From JAXHUE01 sp034189655 (GTDB lineage: Bacteria > Chloroflexota > Dehalococcoidia > E44-bin15), in NCBI GenBank assembly GCA_034189655.1, contig JAXHUE010000003.1, forward strand, positions 1-64,000: a DNA stretch of 64,000 nucleotides, written 5' to 3'. The translations under genes were made by a program, and so were the position numbers. Below, in pieces: positions 48,900 to 57,870 of this stretch; the stretch's first letter is position 1; the number at the start of each line of letters is the position of its first letter. Under the pieces are notes generated by a model. It made no database searches, had not been told where the DNA came from, and saw only the letters and a list, made by a program, of their open reading frames with translations.

Positions 48900-50068
48900 G
48901 CAGGAGGAACGCGGCGCGGCTGCTCCCCCTCTATGCCGTAGGCTTCCTGGGCTATGTCGGCTTCAGCCTGCTCTTTCCCGTCGTCCCCCAGTATGCCGAC
49001 TCCGTGGGCACGCCCCTGGCACTGGTGGGGGTGGCGGTGGGGATGTTCTCCTACGTCACCGCGGTGGCCATGGTGCCCTTTGGCCTCCTGTCAGACCGGG
49101 TGGGACGGCGTCTCCTCCTGGTGGTAGGGCTGGTGCTGTACACAGTGGCCCCGCTGCTCTACCTCTGGGCCGACGGCCCGCTTCTGCTCATCGTGGTGAG
49201 GGGCATACACGGGCTGGCCTCGGCGGCCTTCATCCCCGCGGCCAACGCCATCGTGGTGGACATGGCCCCGCCCCAGAGGCGGGGCGAGGCCCTGGGGTGG
49301 TTCACCGGTGCCACCATGATGGGCTTCATCGTCGGCCCGGTAACGGGCGGCTTCCTCTTGAGCGCCTTCGGGTTCGATGCCGTCTTCTACGCGTGCAGCC
49401 TCACCTCCCTCATCGCCCTGGTGCTGGTGCTCCCCTGGCTTAAGGGCATGCCGGAGAGCCCCGCCGCCGCAGAGCGCAGCGAGGGCACCTGGGCCTGGAT
49501 GGGGCAGCGGCGGGCCATCGGTGCCCTGCTCACCCCCCTGTTCATCACCTTTGGGTCGGGCACCATCGTGGCCTTCATGCCCCTGTATGGGGAAGAGCTG
49601 CTCATAACCGCTGCGCAGGTAGGGGTGATGATAACCGCGGTCTATGCCGCCTCGGCGCTGGTGCGTGCCCCGGCGGGGCGGCTCTCCGACCGCATGGGGA
49701 GGGGGCGGGTCATCCTCTCAGGCTTCGCTGCGAGCGCCCTCTTCGTCGCCCTCATCGCCGTGCCCACGTCCTTCCCGCTGCTGGTGCTGGTGGGCGTTGC
49801 CTTCGGGCTGGGCATGGGGCTGGCCATGCCCGCGGCATTCGCCCTGGTCGCCGACCTGGCCCCGCCTGACAGGCGCGGGCTGGCCATGGGGGCCGCCAGC
49901 AGCTCGCTACAGGCGGGACTGGCCCTGGGGGCGACGGCCATGGGGGGCGTGGCCGTGGCCGTGGGCTATGCCCCCATGTTCGGGGCGTGCGGCGCCGTCA
50001 TGGCCCTGGGCCTTGCGGTGGTGTACCTCTTGCTGCGCCGCCGCGGGGACAGCGGTCGGCAGGGGTGA
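48896..50068 (+). CDS. Major facilitator superfamily transporter
   Basis: This is a 390-residue protein with about twelve hydrophobic segments. The MFS loop 2-3 motif appears as PFGLLSDRVGRRLLL, and a second copy in the C-terminal half reads PAGRLSDRMGRGRVI. The segment GATMMGFIVGPVTGGFLL is typical of drug-proton antiporters. The ATG overlaps the pabC stop as ATGA, so it is translated with the pab genes. The substrate is unknown; export of a metabolite or drug is plausible. Confidence 0.88.
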   Translation: MSRRNAARLLPLYAVGFLGYVGFSLLFPVVPQYADSVGTPLALVGVAVGMFSYVTAVAMVPFGLLSDRVGRRLLLVVGLVLYTVAPLLYLWADGPLLLIVVRGIHGLASAAFIPAANAIVVDMAPPQRRGEALGWFTGATMMGFIVGPVTGGFLLSAFGFDAVFYACSLTSLIALVLVLPWLKGMPESPAAAERSEGTWAWMGQRRAIGALLTPLFITFGSGTIVAFMPLYGEELLITAAQVGVMITAVYAASALVRAPAGRLSDRMGRGRVILSGFAASALFVALIAVPTSFPLLVLVGVAFGLGMGLAMPAAFALVADLAPPDRRGLAMGAASSSLQAGLALGATAMGGVAVAVGYAPMFGACGAVMALGLAVVYLLLRRRGDSGRQG

Positions 50069-50139
50069 CCGCGGGGCGAACGCGGCGTTCTAGCATCTCG
50101 GAAAACGGTGCACGCAGAGGGCCTAGTGGGCAATATTCG

Positions 50140-50177
50140 TTGACCGCCCTGGGTGAGGCGTGCTATCATGCTATAAT
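50140..50177 (+). promoter_or_regulatory. Candidate tandem promoter of ftsY
   Basis: TTGACC (50140-50145) is followed after 18 bases by TATCAT (50164-50169) and then by TATAAT (50172-50177). Each -10 is preceded by TGC, the extended -10 form. The second -10 may work without a -35. The rest of the 128-base gap after the transporter gene holds nothing else recognisable. Confidence 0.6.
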
Positions 50178-50196
50178 CTCTGCTGTCGGAGTGACG

Positions 50197-51117
50197 ATGG
50201 GCGAGCGGGAACAGATGGAGAAGGGGGTGAAGCGCTCCCGGGAGGGCTGGTTCGGCCGGGTGATGCGCCTCTTCGACCGTGCCGCCATCGACCAGGGGCT
50301 GTGGGACGAGCTGGAGGAGCTGCTCATCGCCGCCGACGTCGGGGTGGCCACCAGCGCCAGGCTGCTGGGGCGGGTGCAGGAGCGGGTGGGCCGGGAGCGG
50401 CTCCAGGAGGCCTCCCAGGTCAGGGCCGTGCTGCGCCAGGAGATGGTGGCCATGCTGCGGGTGGACGGTGCCCCTTCCGGGGGGGGCGTCAGGCTGGCGC
50501 CGTCGCCGCCCACGGTGGTGCTGGTGGTGGGGGTCAACGGGGTGGGCAAGACGCTCTCCATCGCCAAGCTGGCCCACATGCTGAAAGGGGAGGGGAGGCG
50601 GGTGGTGCTCGCCGCCGCCGACACATTCCGCGCCGCGGCCGTCGAGCAGCTCCAGGTGCTGGGCAGGCGCATCGGGGTGGAGGTCATCGCCCAGGGGCCC
50701 GGCGCCGACCCCGGGGCCGTGGTGTACGACAGCCTGGAGGCGGCGAGGGCGCGCGGCGCCGACGTGGTAATCGTCGATACCGCGGGCCGGCTGCACACCA
50801 AGTTCAACCTGATGGAGGAGCTCAAGAAGATCAGGCGGGTGGCCTCTCGCAGCGACCCCGAGGCCCCCCACGAGGTGTTCCTGGTGCTCGACGCCACCAC
50901 CGGGCAGAACGGCCTGCTCCAGGCGCGGCGCTTCACCGAGGCGGTGGAGGTCACCGGCGTCTTCCTCACCAAGCTCGATGGCACTGCCAAGGGGGGCATC
51001 GTGCTCGCCATATGCGACGAGCTCAAGGTGCCCATACGCTTCATCGGAACCGGCGAGTCGGTGGCAGACATCGCCCCCTTCGACGCCGACTCGTTTGTCG
51101 AGGTGCTCTCGTCGTGA
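50197..51117 (+). CDS. ftsY: Signal recognition particle receptor FtsY
   Basis: FtsY docks ribosomes carrying SRP at the membrane. The 306-residue protein lacks the long acidic A domain of E. coli FtsY. It has the N-terminal four-helix bundle (DELEELLIAADVGVATSARLL) and the GTPase motifs VVGVNGVGKTLSIAKLA (G1), LAAADTFRAAAVEQL (insert), VDTAGRLHTKFNLMEEL (G3), TKLDGTAKGG (G4) and FIGTGESVADIAPFD (G5). The ATG follows GGAG. Its stop overlaps the next start as GTGA, which links it translationally to a membrane protein gene. Confidence 0.95.
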   Translation: MGEREQMEKGVKRSREGWFGRVMRLFDRAAIDQGLWDELEELLIAADVGVATSARLLGRVQERVGRERLQEASQVRAVLRQEMVAMLRVDGAPSGGGVRLAPSPPTVVLVVGVNGVGKTLSIAKLAHMLKGEGRRVVLAAADTFRAAAVEQLQVLGRRIGVEVIAQGPGADPGAVVYDSLEAARARGADVVIVDTAGRLHTKFNLMEELKKIRRVASRSDPEAPHEVFLVLDATTGQNGLLQARRFTEAVEVTGVFLTKLDGTAKGGIVLAICDELKVPIRFIGTGESVADIAPFDADSFVEVLSS

Positions 51118-53477
51118 GCGGCGTGACCTTCGCCTCGATGTGGTGGCTCACGGTCGAGCTCCTGGGGCTCATCGCCCTGCCGCTCACCCTGGTGGTGTTC
51201 AAGCGCCTCCCCGACAGGGGCTATGCCTTCAGCAAGGCGCTGGCCATACTGCTGGTCTCTTTTATCTTGTGGCTCCTGGCCTATGCCCACATCCTGCCCA
51301 ACACCTGGTGGGCCATCATACTCATCATAGCCGCGGGTGCTATAGGCTCCCTGGTGCTGGCGGTGCGCCGTCGCCGCGAGCTCGCCGAGTTCTTCAGGCG
51401 GGAGCGCACCATCATCATCGCCACCGAGGCCGTGTTCCTGCTCGCCTTCGTCGCCTATCTCGCGATACGCGCCTTCAACCCGGACATCCTCTTCGGCGAA
51501 AAGCCCATGGACTTCGCCTTCATGAACGGCATCTTGAGGAGCACCTACTTTCCCCCCATCGACCCGTGGCTTGCCGGCTACAGCATCAGCTACTACTACG
51601 GCGGCTACCAGATAATGGCCATGCTCACCATGCTTACCGGCGTGCCCGCGGCGGTGTCGTTCAACCTCTCCCTGGCACTGGTCTTCGCCCTGACCACCGT
51701 CGGCGCCTTCAGCGTGGTCTACAACCTGGTACGCATGGGCAGGGGTGGGGTCAGGGCGGCGGTGGGGATGGGCCTGGTCGCCGCCGGCCTGCTTTTAGTC
51801 CTGGGCAACCTGGTGGGGGTGCTGGAGATGCTGCATGCCCACGGGTTCGGCAGCGCCGGGTTCTGGGAGTGGGTGGGCATCGCCGGGCTGGACCACCCCT
51901 ATAGCGGCGTGACCTGGTACCCCAACGAGCACTGGTGGTGGTGGCGCTCGACGCGGCTGATAAACACCCTGTCCCCCGGCGTCAGCAACGGTCTGGACTA
52001 CACCATCACGGAGTTCCCCGCCTTCAGCTTCCTCTTCGCCGACCTCCACCCCCACCTCATGGCGCTGCCCTTCTCCCTGCTCACCATGGCGATGTGTCTG
52101 GAGCTCATGGTGTCGGCGCAGTCGCCGGGGGTGGCCTGGTTCAAGGCCAACTGGCCCCGCTTCCTGGTCTTTGCCATCGCCCTGGGGTCGCTCGGCTTCA
52201 TCAATACCTGGGACATCACCACCTATAGCCTGCTCTTCGCACTGGCCGCGCTCATCGGGGGCTACCTGGCCTGGGGGCGGATGAGCCTCGGCCTGCTCAA
52301 GGACGTGGCCCTGTTCGTCGCTGCCCTCGTTGCCTGTGCCTTCGTGCTCTACCTCCCCTTCTACATCGGGCTCGACACCCAGGTCCAGGGCATCGGACTG
52401 GTGGGCGATATCGACACCCAGCCGCACCACTTCTTCCTCTTCTGGGGGGTCCTGCTGTTCATCACCGTGTCCTTCGTGGTGGCCCAGTCGTGGGGCGCGC
52501 TCAAGGAGGGCCTGCCGTCGTGGGGGTATGTGCTCCTGGCGGTGGCGGTGCCCGTCCTGCCGTTTGTCATATGGGCCGTGGCCAGCCAGGCCGGCGGTGT
52601 GGGCCTCCTCGCCGCGATGGGCAAGCTGTGGCACGTGCTTCCCTTAATAATAGTGCTCATACTGGCCCTCCTGGTCATCGTGAAGAGGGCGCAGCGCGTC
52701 GTGGCCAGCGACGACGGGGACGGCGGTGAGGAGCGGGCCTCCATCTTCGCCATGGTGCTCCTGTTCACCGGCTTCCTCCTCGTCATGGGCTGCGAGCTCT
52801 TCCTGGTGAAGGACTTCTTCTATCCCTGGCGCATGAACACCATGTTCAAGCTGTACTACATGGCGTGGCTGGTGCTCGCCATCTCAGCGGCCTATGGCCT
52901 CTACTGGATCGCGGTGCACTGGCGGCCGGCCTCACTCGCTGCCATGGTAGGTCGCGCCACCTGGTGGGTGGTCTTGGGCTTCCTCATCCTGGGCAGCCTC
53001 ATCTACCCGGTGGCGGCCTCCATCACGATGTACGATTTCAACCGCTCGCCCACGCTCAATGGCCTGGCCTTCGTGGAGAGCGCCCGTCCATCGGAGTACG
53101 AGGCCATCGCCTGGCTCAACAGCGATGTCGAGGGGGCGCCGGTCATCGTGGAGGCCACCGGCGGGTACTTCACCGACTACTTCCGCATATCGGCGCGCAC
53201 CGGGCTGCCCACCATCCTGGGCTGTCCCGGGCACGAGCGCCAGTGGCGTGGCGGGGACGAGCTCTTCGTCGGCCGCGAGGCAGACATCGATGCCATCTAC
53301 GAGGGCGAGGACATGGCCCAGGTCGAGGCCCTCTTCCAGGAGTACGATGTCACCTACGTCTACGTGGGCCACCTGGAGCGGGAGCAGTACGGTGAGGCAG
53401 TGGCCGACCGCTTCGCCGGCTTCATGGACGTGGCCTTCGCCAACGAGGGCGTCACCATATACCAGGTGAGGGAGTAG
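51114..53477 (+). CDS. Multi-pass membrane protein of the DUF2298 (Chlor_Arch_YYY) family
   Basis: The 787-residue protein has many membrane helices (at least fifteen hydrophobic segments). It carries the family blocks LFGEKPMDFAFMNGILRSTYFPPIDPWLAGYSISYYYGGY and EFPAFSFLFADLHPHLMALPFSLL, and the late segment EFFYPWR-like KDFFYPWRMNTMFKLYYMAW. The family is found mainly in Chloroflexi and archaea and resembles GT-C glycosyltransferases such as those using lipid-linked sugars. Its reaction is not established. The start GTG at 51114 overlaps ftsY by 4 bases. The partner gene at 53480 follows after 2 bases, which is the usual pairing. Confidence 0.88.
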   Translation: MSGVTFASMWWLTVELLGLIALPLTLVVFKRLPDRGYAFSKALAILLVSFILWLLAYAHILPNTWWAIILIIAAGAIGSLVLAVRRRRELAEFFRRERTIIIATEAVFLLAFVAYLAIRAFNPDILFGEKPMDFAFMNGILRSTYFPPIDPWLAGYSISYYYGGYQIMAMLTMLTGVPAAVSFNLSLALVFALTTVGAFSVVYNLVRMGRGGVRAAVGMGLVAAGLLLVLGNLVGVLEMLHAHGFGSAGFWEWVGIAGLDHPYSGVTWYPNEHWWWWRSTRLINTLSPGVSNGLDYTITEFPAFSFLFADLHPHLMALPFSLLTMAMCLELMVSAQSPGVAWFKANWPRFLVFAIALGSLGFINTWDITTYSLLFALAALIGGYLAWGRMSLGLLKDVALFVAALVACAFVLYLPFYIGLDTQVQGIGLVGDIDTQPHHFFLFWGVLLFITVSFVVAQSWGALKEGLPSWGYVLLAVAVPVLPFVIWAVASQAGGVGLLAAMGKLWHVLPLIIVLILALLVIVKRAQRVVASDDGDGGEERASIFAMVLLFTGFLLVMGCELFLVKDFFYPWRMNTMFKLYYMAWLVLAISAAYGLYWIAVHWRPASLAAMVGRATWWVVLGFLILGSLIYPVAASITMYDFNRSPTLNGLAFVESARPSEYEAIAWLNSDVEGAPVIVEATGGYFTDYFRISARTGLPTILGCPGHERQWRGGDELFVGREADIDAIYEGEDMAQVEALFQEYDVTYVYVGHLEREQYGEAVADRFAGFMDVAFANEGVTIYQVRE

Positions 53478-53479
53478 CG

Positions 53480-55231
53480 GTGGAGAGGGTGAAGGCGTGG
53501 GCCGTGCGCTGGGCGCGCCCCCTGCTCAACTGGGAGGTTGCGGCATACGTCTTTCTAGCGGTGGTGGCGCTGGGGATGCACCTGTGGGCCCTGGACGCCC
53601 GCGCCTTCCAGTACGATGAGACCCTGCACGCCTTCTATAGCTGGAAGCTGTATACCGGGGAGAGCTACCAGCACAGCCCCATGATGCACGGCCCCTTCCA
53701 GTTCTACGGCACCGCGGCGTTGTTCCACCTCTTCGGCGATAGCGATGTTACGGCGCGCCTCCTCCCCGCCCTCTTCGGCACCGCGCTGGTGGCGCTGCCG
53801 TACCTTCTGCGTCGCCAGATGGGCCGCTGGGGGGCCATGGCCGCTGCTGTCCTGCTGGCCTTCTCCCCCACGCTGCTCTACTTCGGGCGCTTTGCCCGCA
53901 ACGACATCTACATCGTGTTCTGGACGCTGCTCCTGGTGGTGTGCCTGTGGCGCTACATCGACGAGGGCAAGTCGCGCTACCTGTACATCGGGGCCGCCGC
54001 CTTGAGCTTGAGCTTCTGCACCAAGGAGGTGAGCTGGATCACCACCGGCATCATCGGCCTCTTCCTCCTCATCTGGGCCGGCCGTGAGCTCGTCGGCCGG
54101 GTGCGGCGCCGTGTCGACCTGAAGGCCCTCTCGCCACCCGCCGACTACCTGATCGTCGTCGGCACCCTCTCCCTGCCCCTGTTCGCCGCCTTCTGCCAGC
54201 TCATCCCCGGCGTGGACATCGATGGCGGGGCGGTGTGGCAGAAGGCGCTGGTGGTGGGGATACTCTTCGCGGTATCGCTGGCCGTCGGGCTACGCTGGGA
54301 CTGGCGGCGCTGGTCGATCGCGGCCATCATCTTCTACGGCATCTTCTGCCTGTTCTACTCGTCGTTCTTCTCCAACGTAGATGGCCTGGCCAGCGGGATA
54401 TGGGGCTCGGTGGACTACTGGCTGGCCAACCGCGACGCCCCGCGCATCGTGCAGCCCCTGTTCTACTACCCCATGGTGCTGGCCACGTACGAGTTCCTGC
54501 CCCTGCTCTTCGGCCTGGTCGGCGGGGTGTACTACGCGATAAAGGGGGACGCCTTCTCCCGCTTCCTGGTGTACTGGGCGGCGATGGCCCTCATCCTCCA
54601 GGTGTGGTCCGGGGAGAACACCGCCTGGCTCTCCGTCCACATCGCCCTGCCCCTCATCCTGCTCGCCGCGATGTTCATCGGCCGCGCACTGGCCGGAGGC
54701 TGGCCCGGGCGCTGGGCGCGGGTGGTGCCCGCCGCCGTCGTCCTGGCGCTTGCCGTCGTCTTCCCCTTCAGCGTGCACGTCGCCCTCCAGGCGAGCTACA
54801 ATGTGAGCGACGAGCCGCCGCAGATGCTGGTCTACGCCGGCATGAGCCACGAGATGCGCCAGGTCGTGGACCAGATAGAGGGGCTGGCCGCAGACAGCGG
54901 CAAGGGGACAGGGTTGAGGATAAGCGTCGATAACCCCCTCTACTGGGACTGGGCGTGGTACATCAGGGACTACGACGTGCAGTGGCTGTACGCCACCGAC
55001 CTGGTCCCCGACGGGGACGTGCTGCTGCTGGCCCCGGAGAACGAGGCCGCCTTCGAGCCCCACCTGGGCGGCTACGGCGAGGGGCAGCACTTCCACGAGC
55101 GTATCTGGTTCCCCGAGGAGTACCGCGACCACGGCATCGGGTGGTGGTGGCGCTACTTCTTGAGCAAGGAGACCGAGGGCCCCTACTGGTCGAGCGAGAG
55201 CATCGTCTACGTCGCCCAGGGGGTGCCGTGA
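53480..55231 (+). CDS. GT-C-like membrane protein (TIGR03663 / Agl23-like)
   Basis: The 583-residue protein has an N-terminal helix, then the block QYDETLHAFYSWKLYTGESYQHSPMMHGPFQFY, with an Asp-Glu pair in the first outer loop as in PMT-type GT-C glycosyltransferases. GRFARNDIYIVFWTLLLV and FCTKEVSW follow, then about ten membrane helices, and a C-terminal soluble domain from about residue 440. Archaeal relatives are associated with N-glycosylation (Agl23, flippase-associated). A role in surface glycan transfer is inferred. The start is GTG at 53480, two bases after the DUF2298 gene. Confidence 0.87.
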   Translation: MERVKAWAVRWARPLLNWEVAAYVFLAVVALGMHLWALDARAFQYDETLHAFYSWKLYTGESYQHSPMMHGPFQFYGTAALFHLFGDSDVTARLLPALFGTALVALPYLLRRQMGRWGAMAAAVLLAFSPTLLYFGRFARNDIYIVFWTLLLVVCLWRYIDEGKSRYLYIGAAALSLSFCTKEVSWITTGIIGLFLLIWAGRELVGRVRRRVDLKALSPPADYLIVVGTLSLPLFAAFCQLIPGVDIDGGAVWQKALVVGILFAVSLAVGLRWDWRRWSIAAIIFYGIFCLFYSSFFSNVDGLASGIWGSVDYWLANRDAPRIVQPLFYYPMVLATYEFLPLLFGLVGGVYYAIKGDAFSRFLVYWAAMALILQVWSGENTAWLSVHIALPLILLAAMFIGRALAGGWPGRWARVVPAAVVLALAVVFPFSVHVALQASYNVSDEPPQMLVYAGMSHEMRQVVDQIEGLAADSGKGTGLRISVDNPLYWDWAWYIRDYDVQWLYATDLVPDGDVLLLAPENEAAFEPHLGGYGEGQHFHERIWFPEEYRDHGIGWWWRYFLSKETEGPYWSSESIVYVAQGVP

Positions 55232-55260
55232 TTGCATGCCGGTACCCGTTGTACTATAAT
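55232..55260 (+). promoter_or_regulatory. Candidate promoter of the LPG_synthase_TM-type gene
   Basis: TTGCAT (55232-55237) and a perfect TATAAT (55255-55260) have 17-base spacing. The -35 begins immediately after the previous stop codon. Confidence 0.65.
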
Positions 55261-55298
55261 GGGCCGAATAGAGGGCAGGCGTCTTTCCGTGAGGGGGG

Positions 55299-56333
55299 GT
55301 GAGGGCGTTTAGGAACAGACGGTTCTGGATAGGCCTGGTCATCACGCTGGTGTTTCTGGCCCTCTTCCTCTACCCCCTGCTGCGGACGGGCTTCGCCGAC
55401 ATGGGCCGGGCCCTCGCCGAGGCCAACTACCTCTATCTCATCCCCGCGCTCGCCGTATACTTCGTGGGCGTCTTCCTGCGCTCCGTCCGCTGGAGCTACC
55501 TGCTCCTGCCCCTGGGCCGCTTCTCCCCCTTCCGCCTCTTCCCGCTCGTCGTCATCGGCTTCATGGTGAACAACGTGCTGCCGGCGCGCCTGGGCATCGT
55601 GGCCCGGGCCATCATCCTGGGGGAGCGGGAGCGCATGAGCAAGATGGCCGCCGGGGGCACCATGGTGGTGGAGCAGGTGTTCGATGGCGTGACCCTCCTC
55701 TTCTTCATCGCCGTGGTCGCCATCTTCGGGGTATCACTGGCCGGGGTGTTGCAGGGCACGGTATACGTGGTGGCCGGCCTCTTCATATTGGCCCTGGTGC
55801 TGTGCCTGGCCCTGGCCTCGTCGGAGCGGCTGGCGCAGTGGGTGGTATCGCTCGTCGTGCGCCTGCTGCCCCATCGCTGGCGGGAGCGGGTGGGGCTGTG
55901 GCTTGTGCGGCTGGTGGAGGGCCTGGGTATCATGCGCAGCCCGTGGCGGCTCCTGGTGGTGTTCCTGCTCTCGAACCTGGTGTGGCTCGCCGAGGCGGGC
56001 ACCTTCTACTTCGTCGCCCTCTCCTTCGACCTGGGGCAGCCCTTCTACGTGCTGCTGCTGGCGACGGCGGTGGCCAACCTGGCGTGGGCGCTGCTCATGA
56101 CCCAGGGCGGCCTGGGCTCCTTTGACCTGGCCGCACAGCAGACGCTGGTGTTCTTCGGCGTCGGCGTGGGGCTGGCCAGCTCCTACGTGCTGGTGCTCCA
56201 CGCCGTGCTCCTCCTGCCCATGACCGCTCTCGGGTTCGTGTTCCTGTGGCTGGAGAACCTCTCGCTGTCACGCCTGGTGTCACGTGGCGAGGAGCTCTCG
56301 GCGCAAGAAGATACAGCGGAGGGCGAGACATGA
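55299..56333 (+). CDS. UPF0104 / lysylphosphatidylglycerol synthase TM-region family protein (AglD-like)
   Basis: The 344-residue membrane protein has about eight helices and the family motif VNNVLPARLGIVARAIILGE, with GTMVVEQVFDGVTLLFF following. Relatives form the membrane half of MprF; stand-alone versions include haloarchaeal AglD, which acts in S-layer glycosylation. Flippase or lipid-linked sugar roles are possible here. The GTG at 55299 follows GAGGGGG. It overlaps the next gene as ATGA and lies in the same direction as the two GT-C-like genes. Confidence 0.85.
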   Translation: MRAFRNRRFWIGLVITLVFLALFLYPLLRTGFADMGRALAEANYLYLIPALAVYFVGVFLRSVRWSYLLLPLGRFSPFRLFPLVVIGFMVNNVLPARLGIVARAIILGERERMSKMAAGGTMVVEQVFDGVTLLFFIAVVAIFGVSLAGVLQGTVYVVAGLFILALVLCLALASSERLAQWVVSLVVRLLPHRWRERVGLWLVRLVEGLGIMRSPWRLLVVFLLSNLVWLAEAGTFYFVALSFDLGQPFYVLLLATAVANLAWALLMTQGGLGSFDLAAQQTLVFFGVGVGLASSYVLVLHAVLLLPMTALGFVFLWLENLSLSRLVSRGEELSAQEDTAEGET

Positions 56334-57646
56334 GGGTCGGCATAGTTGGCGGCGGCATCGCCGGGCTCACCGCGGCCTACGAGCTGGGCCAGCGGGGCCA
56401 CACCCCCGTGGTCTTCGAGAAGCGGCCTGAGCTCGGCGGCCAGGCGGCCACCATAGAGGTCGGTGGGGAGCGCCTGGAGGGGTTCTACCACCACATCTTC
56501 ACCAGTGACCAGGAGGTACGCCAGCTCATCGATGAGCTGGGGCTGGGGGGAGACCTCCGCTGGCTCGACTCTAGGGTAGGCTTCTACCACAGGGGGAGGG
56601 TATACCCCTTCGTCACCCCGCTGGACCTGCTGCGCTTCCGCCCCTTACGTCCCGTCGACCGGGTGCGCCTGGGGCTGGCCTCGCTGTACCTGAGGCGCTA
56701 CCGGGACTGGCAGCGCCTCGAGGGGGTCACCGCGCGCGAGTGGGTGACGCGCTATGCCGGCAGGCGCAGCTACGAGGTGGTGTGGGGCCCCATGCTGCGC
56801 AACAAGTTCGGCGACAGCCTCGATGAGGTGGGCATGGTGTGGCTGTGGGGCAAGATACACCTGCGCCTCACCTCGCGCCAGGGGGAGCACGAGCAACTGG
56901 GATACCTCGATGGGAGCTACGGCCGGCTCATCGATGCCCTGGGCGAGGCCGTCCTCGGCTCAGGCGGGGAGATTTACACGGAGGCGACGGCCACCGCCGT
57001 CGCCGTCGAGGGGGGGAAGGTGGTGGGGCTGCGGGTGGGGGGAGAGGTGCACCCCTGCGACGCCGTGATCGCCACCGTGTCATCGCCGGACTTCCTCCAG
57101 CTCGCACCTCCGCTGCCCGCGGAGTATGGCGCAATGCTGCGGATGGCGCGCTACCAGTCGGCGGCGTGCCTGGTGCTCGCCTTGAACCAGCCCTTCATGG
57201 ACTACTACTGGCTGAACATCGGCGAGAGCACCATGCCCTTCGTCGCCGTCATCGAGCACACCAACTTCGTCGAACCGTCGCGGTACCGGGGACGGCGCAT
57301 CCTGTATGTCTCCAACTATCTCTCCAGTGAGAGCCCTCTCTACGGCATGGGCCCACAGGGGCTTCTGGACGAGTACCTGCCCTACCTGCAGCGCATAAAC
57401 CCCCGCCTCGACCTCTCCTGGGTGGAGGAGAGCCATGTCTTTCGCGAGGAGTGGGCGCAGCCCATCGTCACCACCGACTACCTGCGGCAGATACCCGACC
57501 ATCGCACCCCGGTCCCCGGCCTCTACCTGGCCAACACCACCCAGATATACCCTGAAGACCGGGGGATGAACTACAGCGTGCGCCTGGGACGGCAGATAGC
57601 CGATATCGTCACCGCCGACGGCGCCCGCCACGGCGAGGAGGGTTGA
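56330..57646 (+). CDS. FAD-dependent oxidoreductase (amine oxidase / protoporphyrinogen oxidase-like)
   Basis: The 438-residue flavoprotein begins MRVGIVGGGIAGLTAAYELGQRGHTPVVFEK, the FAD-binding dinucleotide motif. GGQAATIEVGGERLEGFYHHIF is typical of this group, and the C-terminal GLYLANTTQIYPEDRGMNYSVRLG closes the FAD site. Members in surface-polysaccharide loci resemble UDP-galactopyranose-mutase-like or carotenoid desaturase-like proteins. The gene overlap with the AglD-like gene points to glycan or lipid-carrier metabolism. The substrate is unknown. Confidence 0.85.
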   Translation: MRVGIVGGGIAGLTAAYELGQRGHTPVVFEKRPELGGQAATIEVGGERLEGFYHHIFTSDQEVRQLIDELGLGGDLRWLDSRVGFYHRGRVYPFVTPLDLLRFRPLRPVDRVRLGLASLYLRRYRDWQRLEGVTAREWVTRYAGRRSYEVVWGPMLRNKFGDSLDEVGMVWLWGKIHLRLTSRQGEHEQLGYLDGSYGRLIDALGEAVLGSGGEIYTEATATAVAVEGGKVVGLRVGGEVHPCDAVIATVSSPDFLQLAPPLPAEYGAMLRMARYQSAACLVLALNQPFMDYYWLNIGESTMPFVAVIEHTNFVEPSRYRGRRILYVSNYLSSESPLYGMGPQGLLDEYLPYLQRINPRLDLSWVEESHVFREEWAQPIVTTDYLRQIPDHRTPVPGLYLANTTQIYPEDRGMNYSVRLGRQIADIVTADGARHGEEG

Positions 57647-57671
57647 AATTCTCACTGCCCCGTAGTATAGT
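57643..57671 (+). promoter_or_regulatory. Candidate promoter of the NfnAB-type operon
   Basis: TTGAAA (57643-57648) and TATAGT (57666-57671) have 17-base spacing and overlap the end of the preceding gene. The leader to 57871 is about 190 bases; no known riboswitch class was recognised in it. Confidence 0.6.
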
Positions 57672-57870
57672 GAGTAGGGCCCGCCAGGGGCTTACCCCGC
57701 ACACACGTTTTAGCTATGAGAGAGAGCGCCAGCCAGGTTCCTCGCCCGTCCGCACTCGTAGCGGGTACCCATTTTCTATTCAGGCCATCTTCCATCGCAG
57801 CGCGGGCATGTCGGCGGCCTTACAGGCTCTTGCCGGGCGAGGTACCGGGAAGACACGGAGGGTCTAGAGT

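Noticed and set aside
50160..51113. Long N-terminal extension of the DUF2298 protein
   Set aside because: It is a +1 shadow of ftsY, rich in Arg, Gly and Ala; the GTG at 51114 overlaps the ftsY stop as expected.
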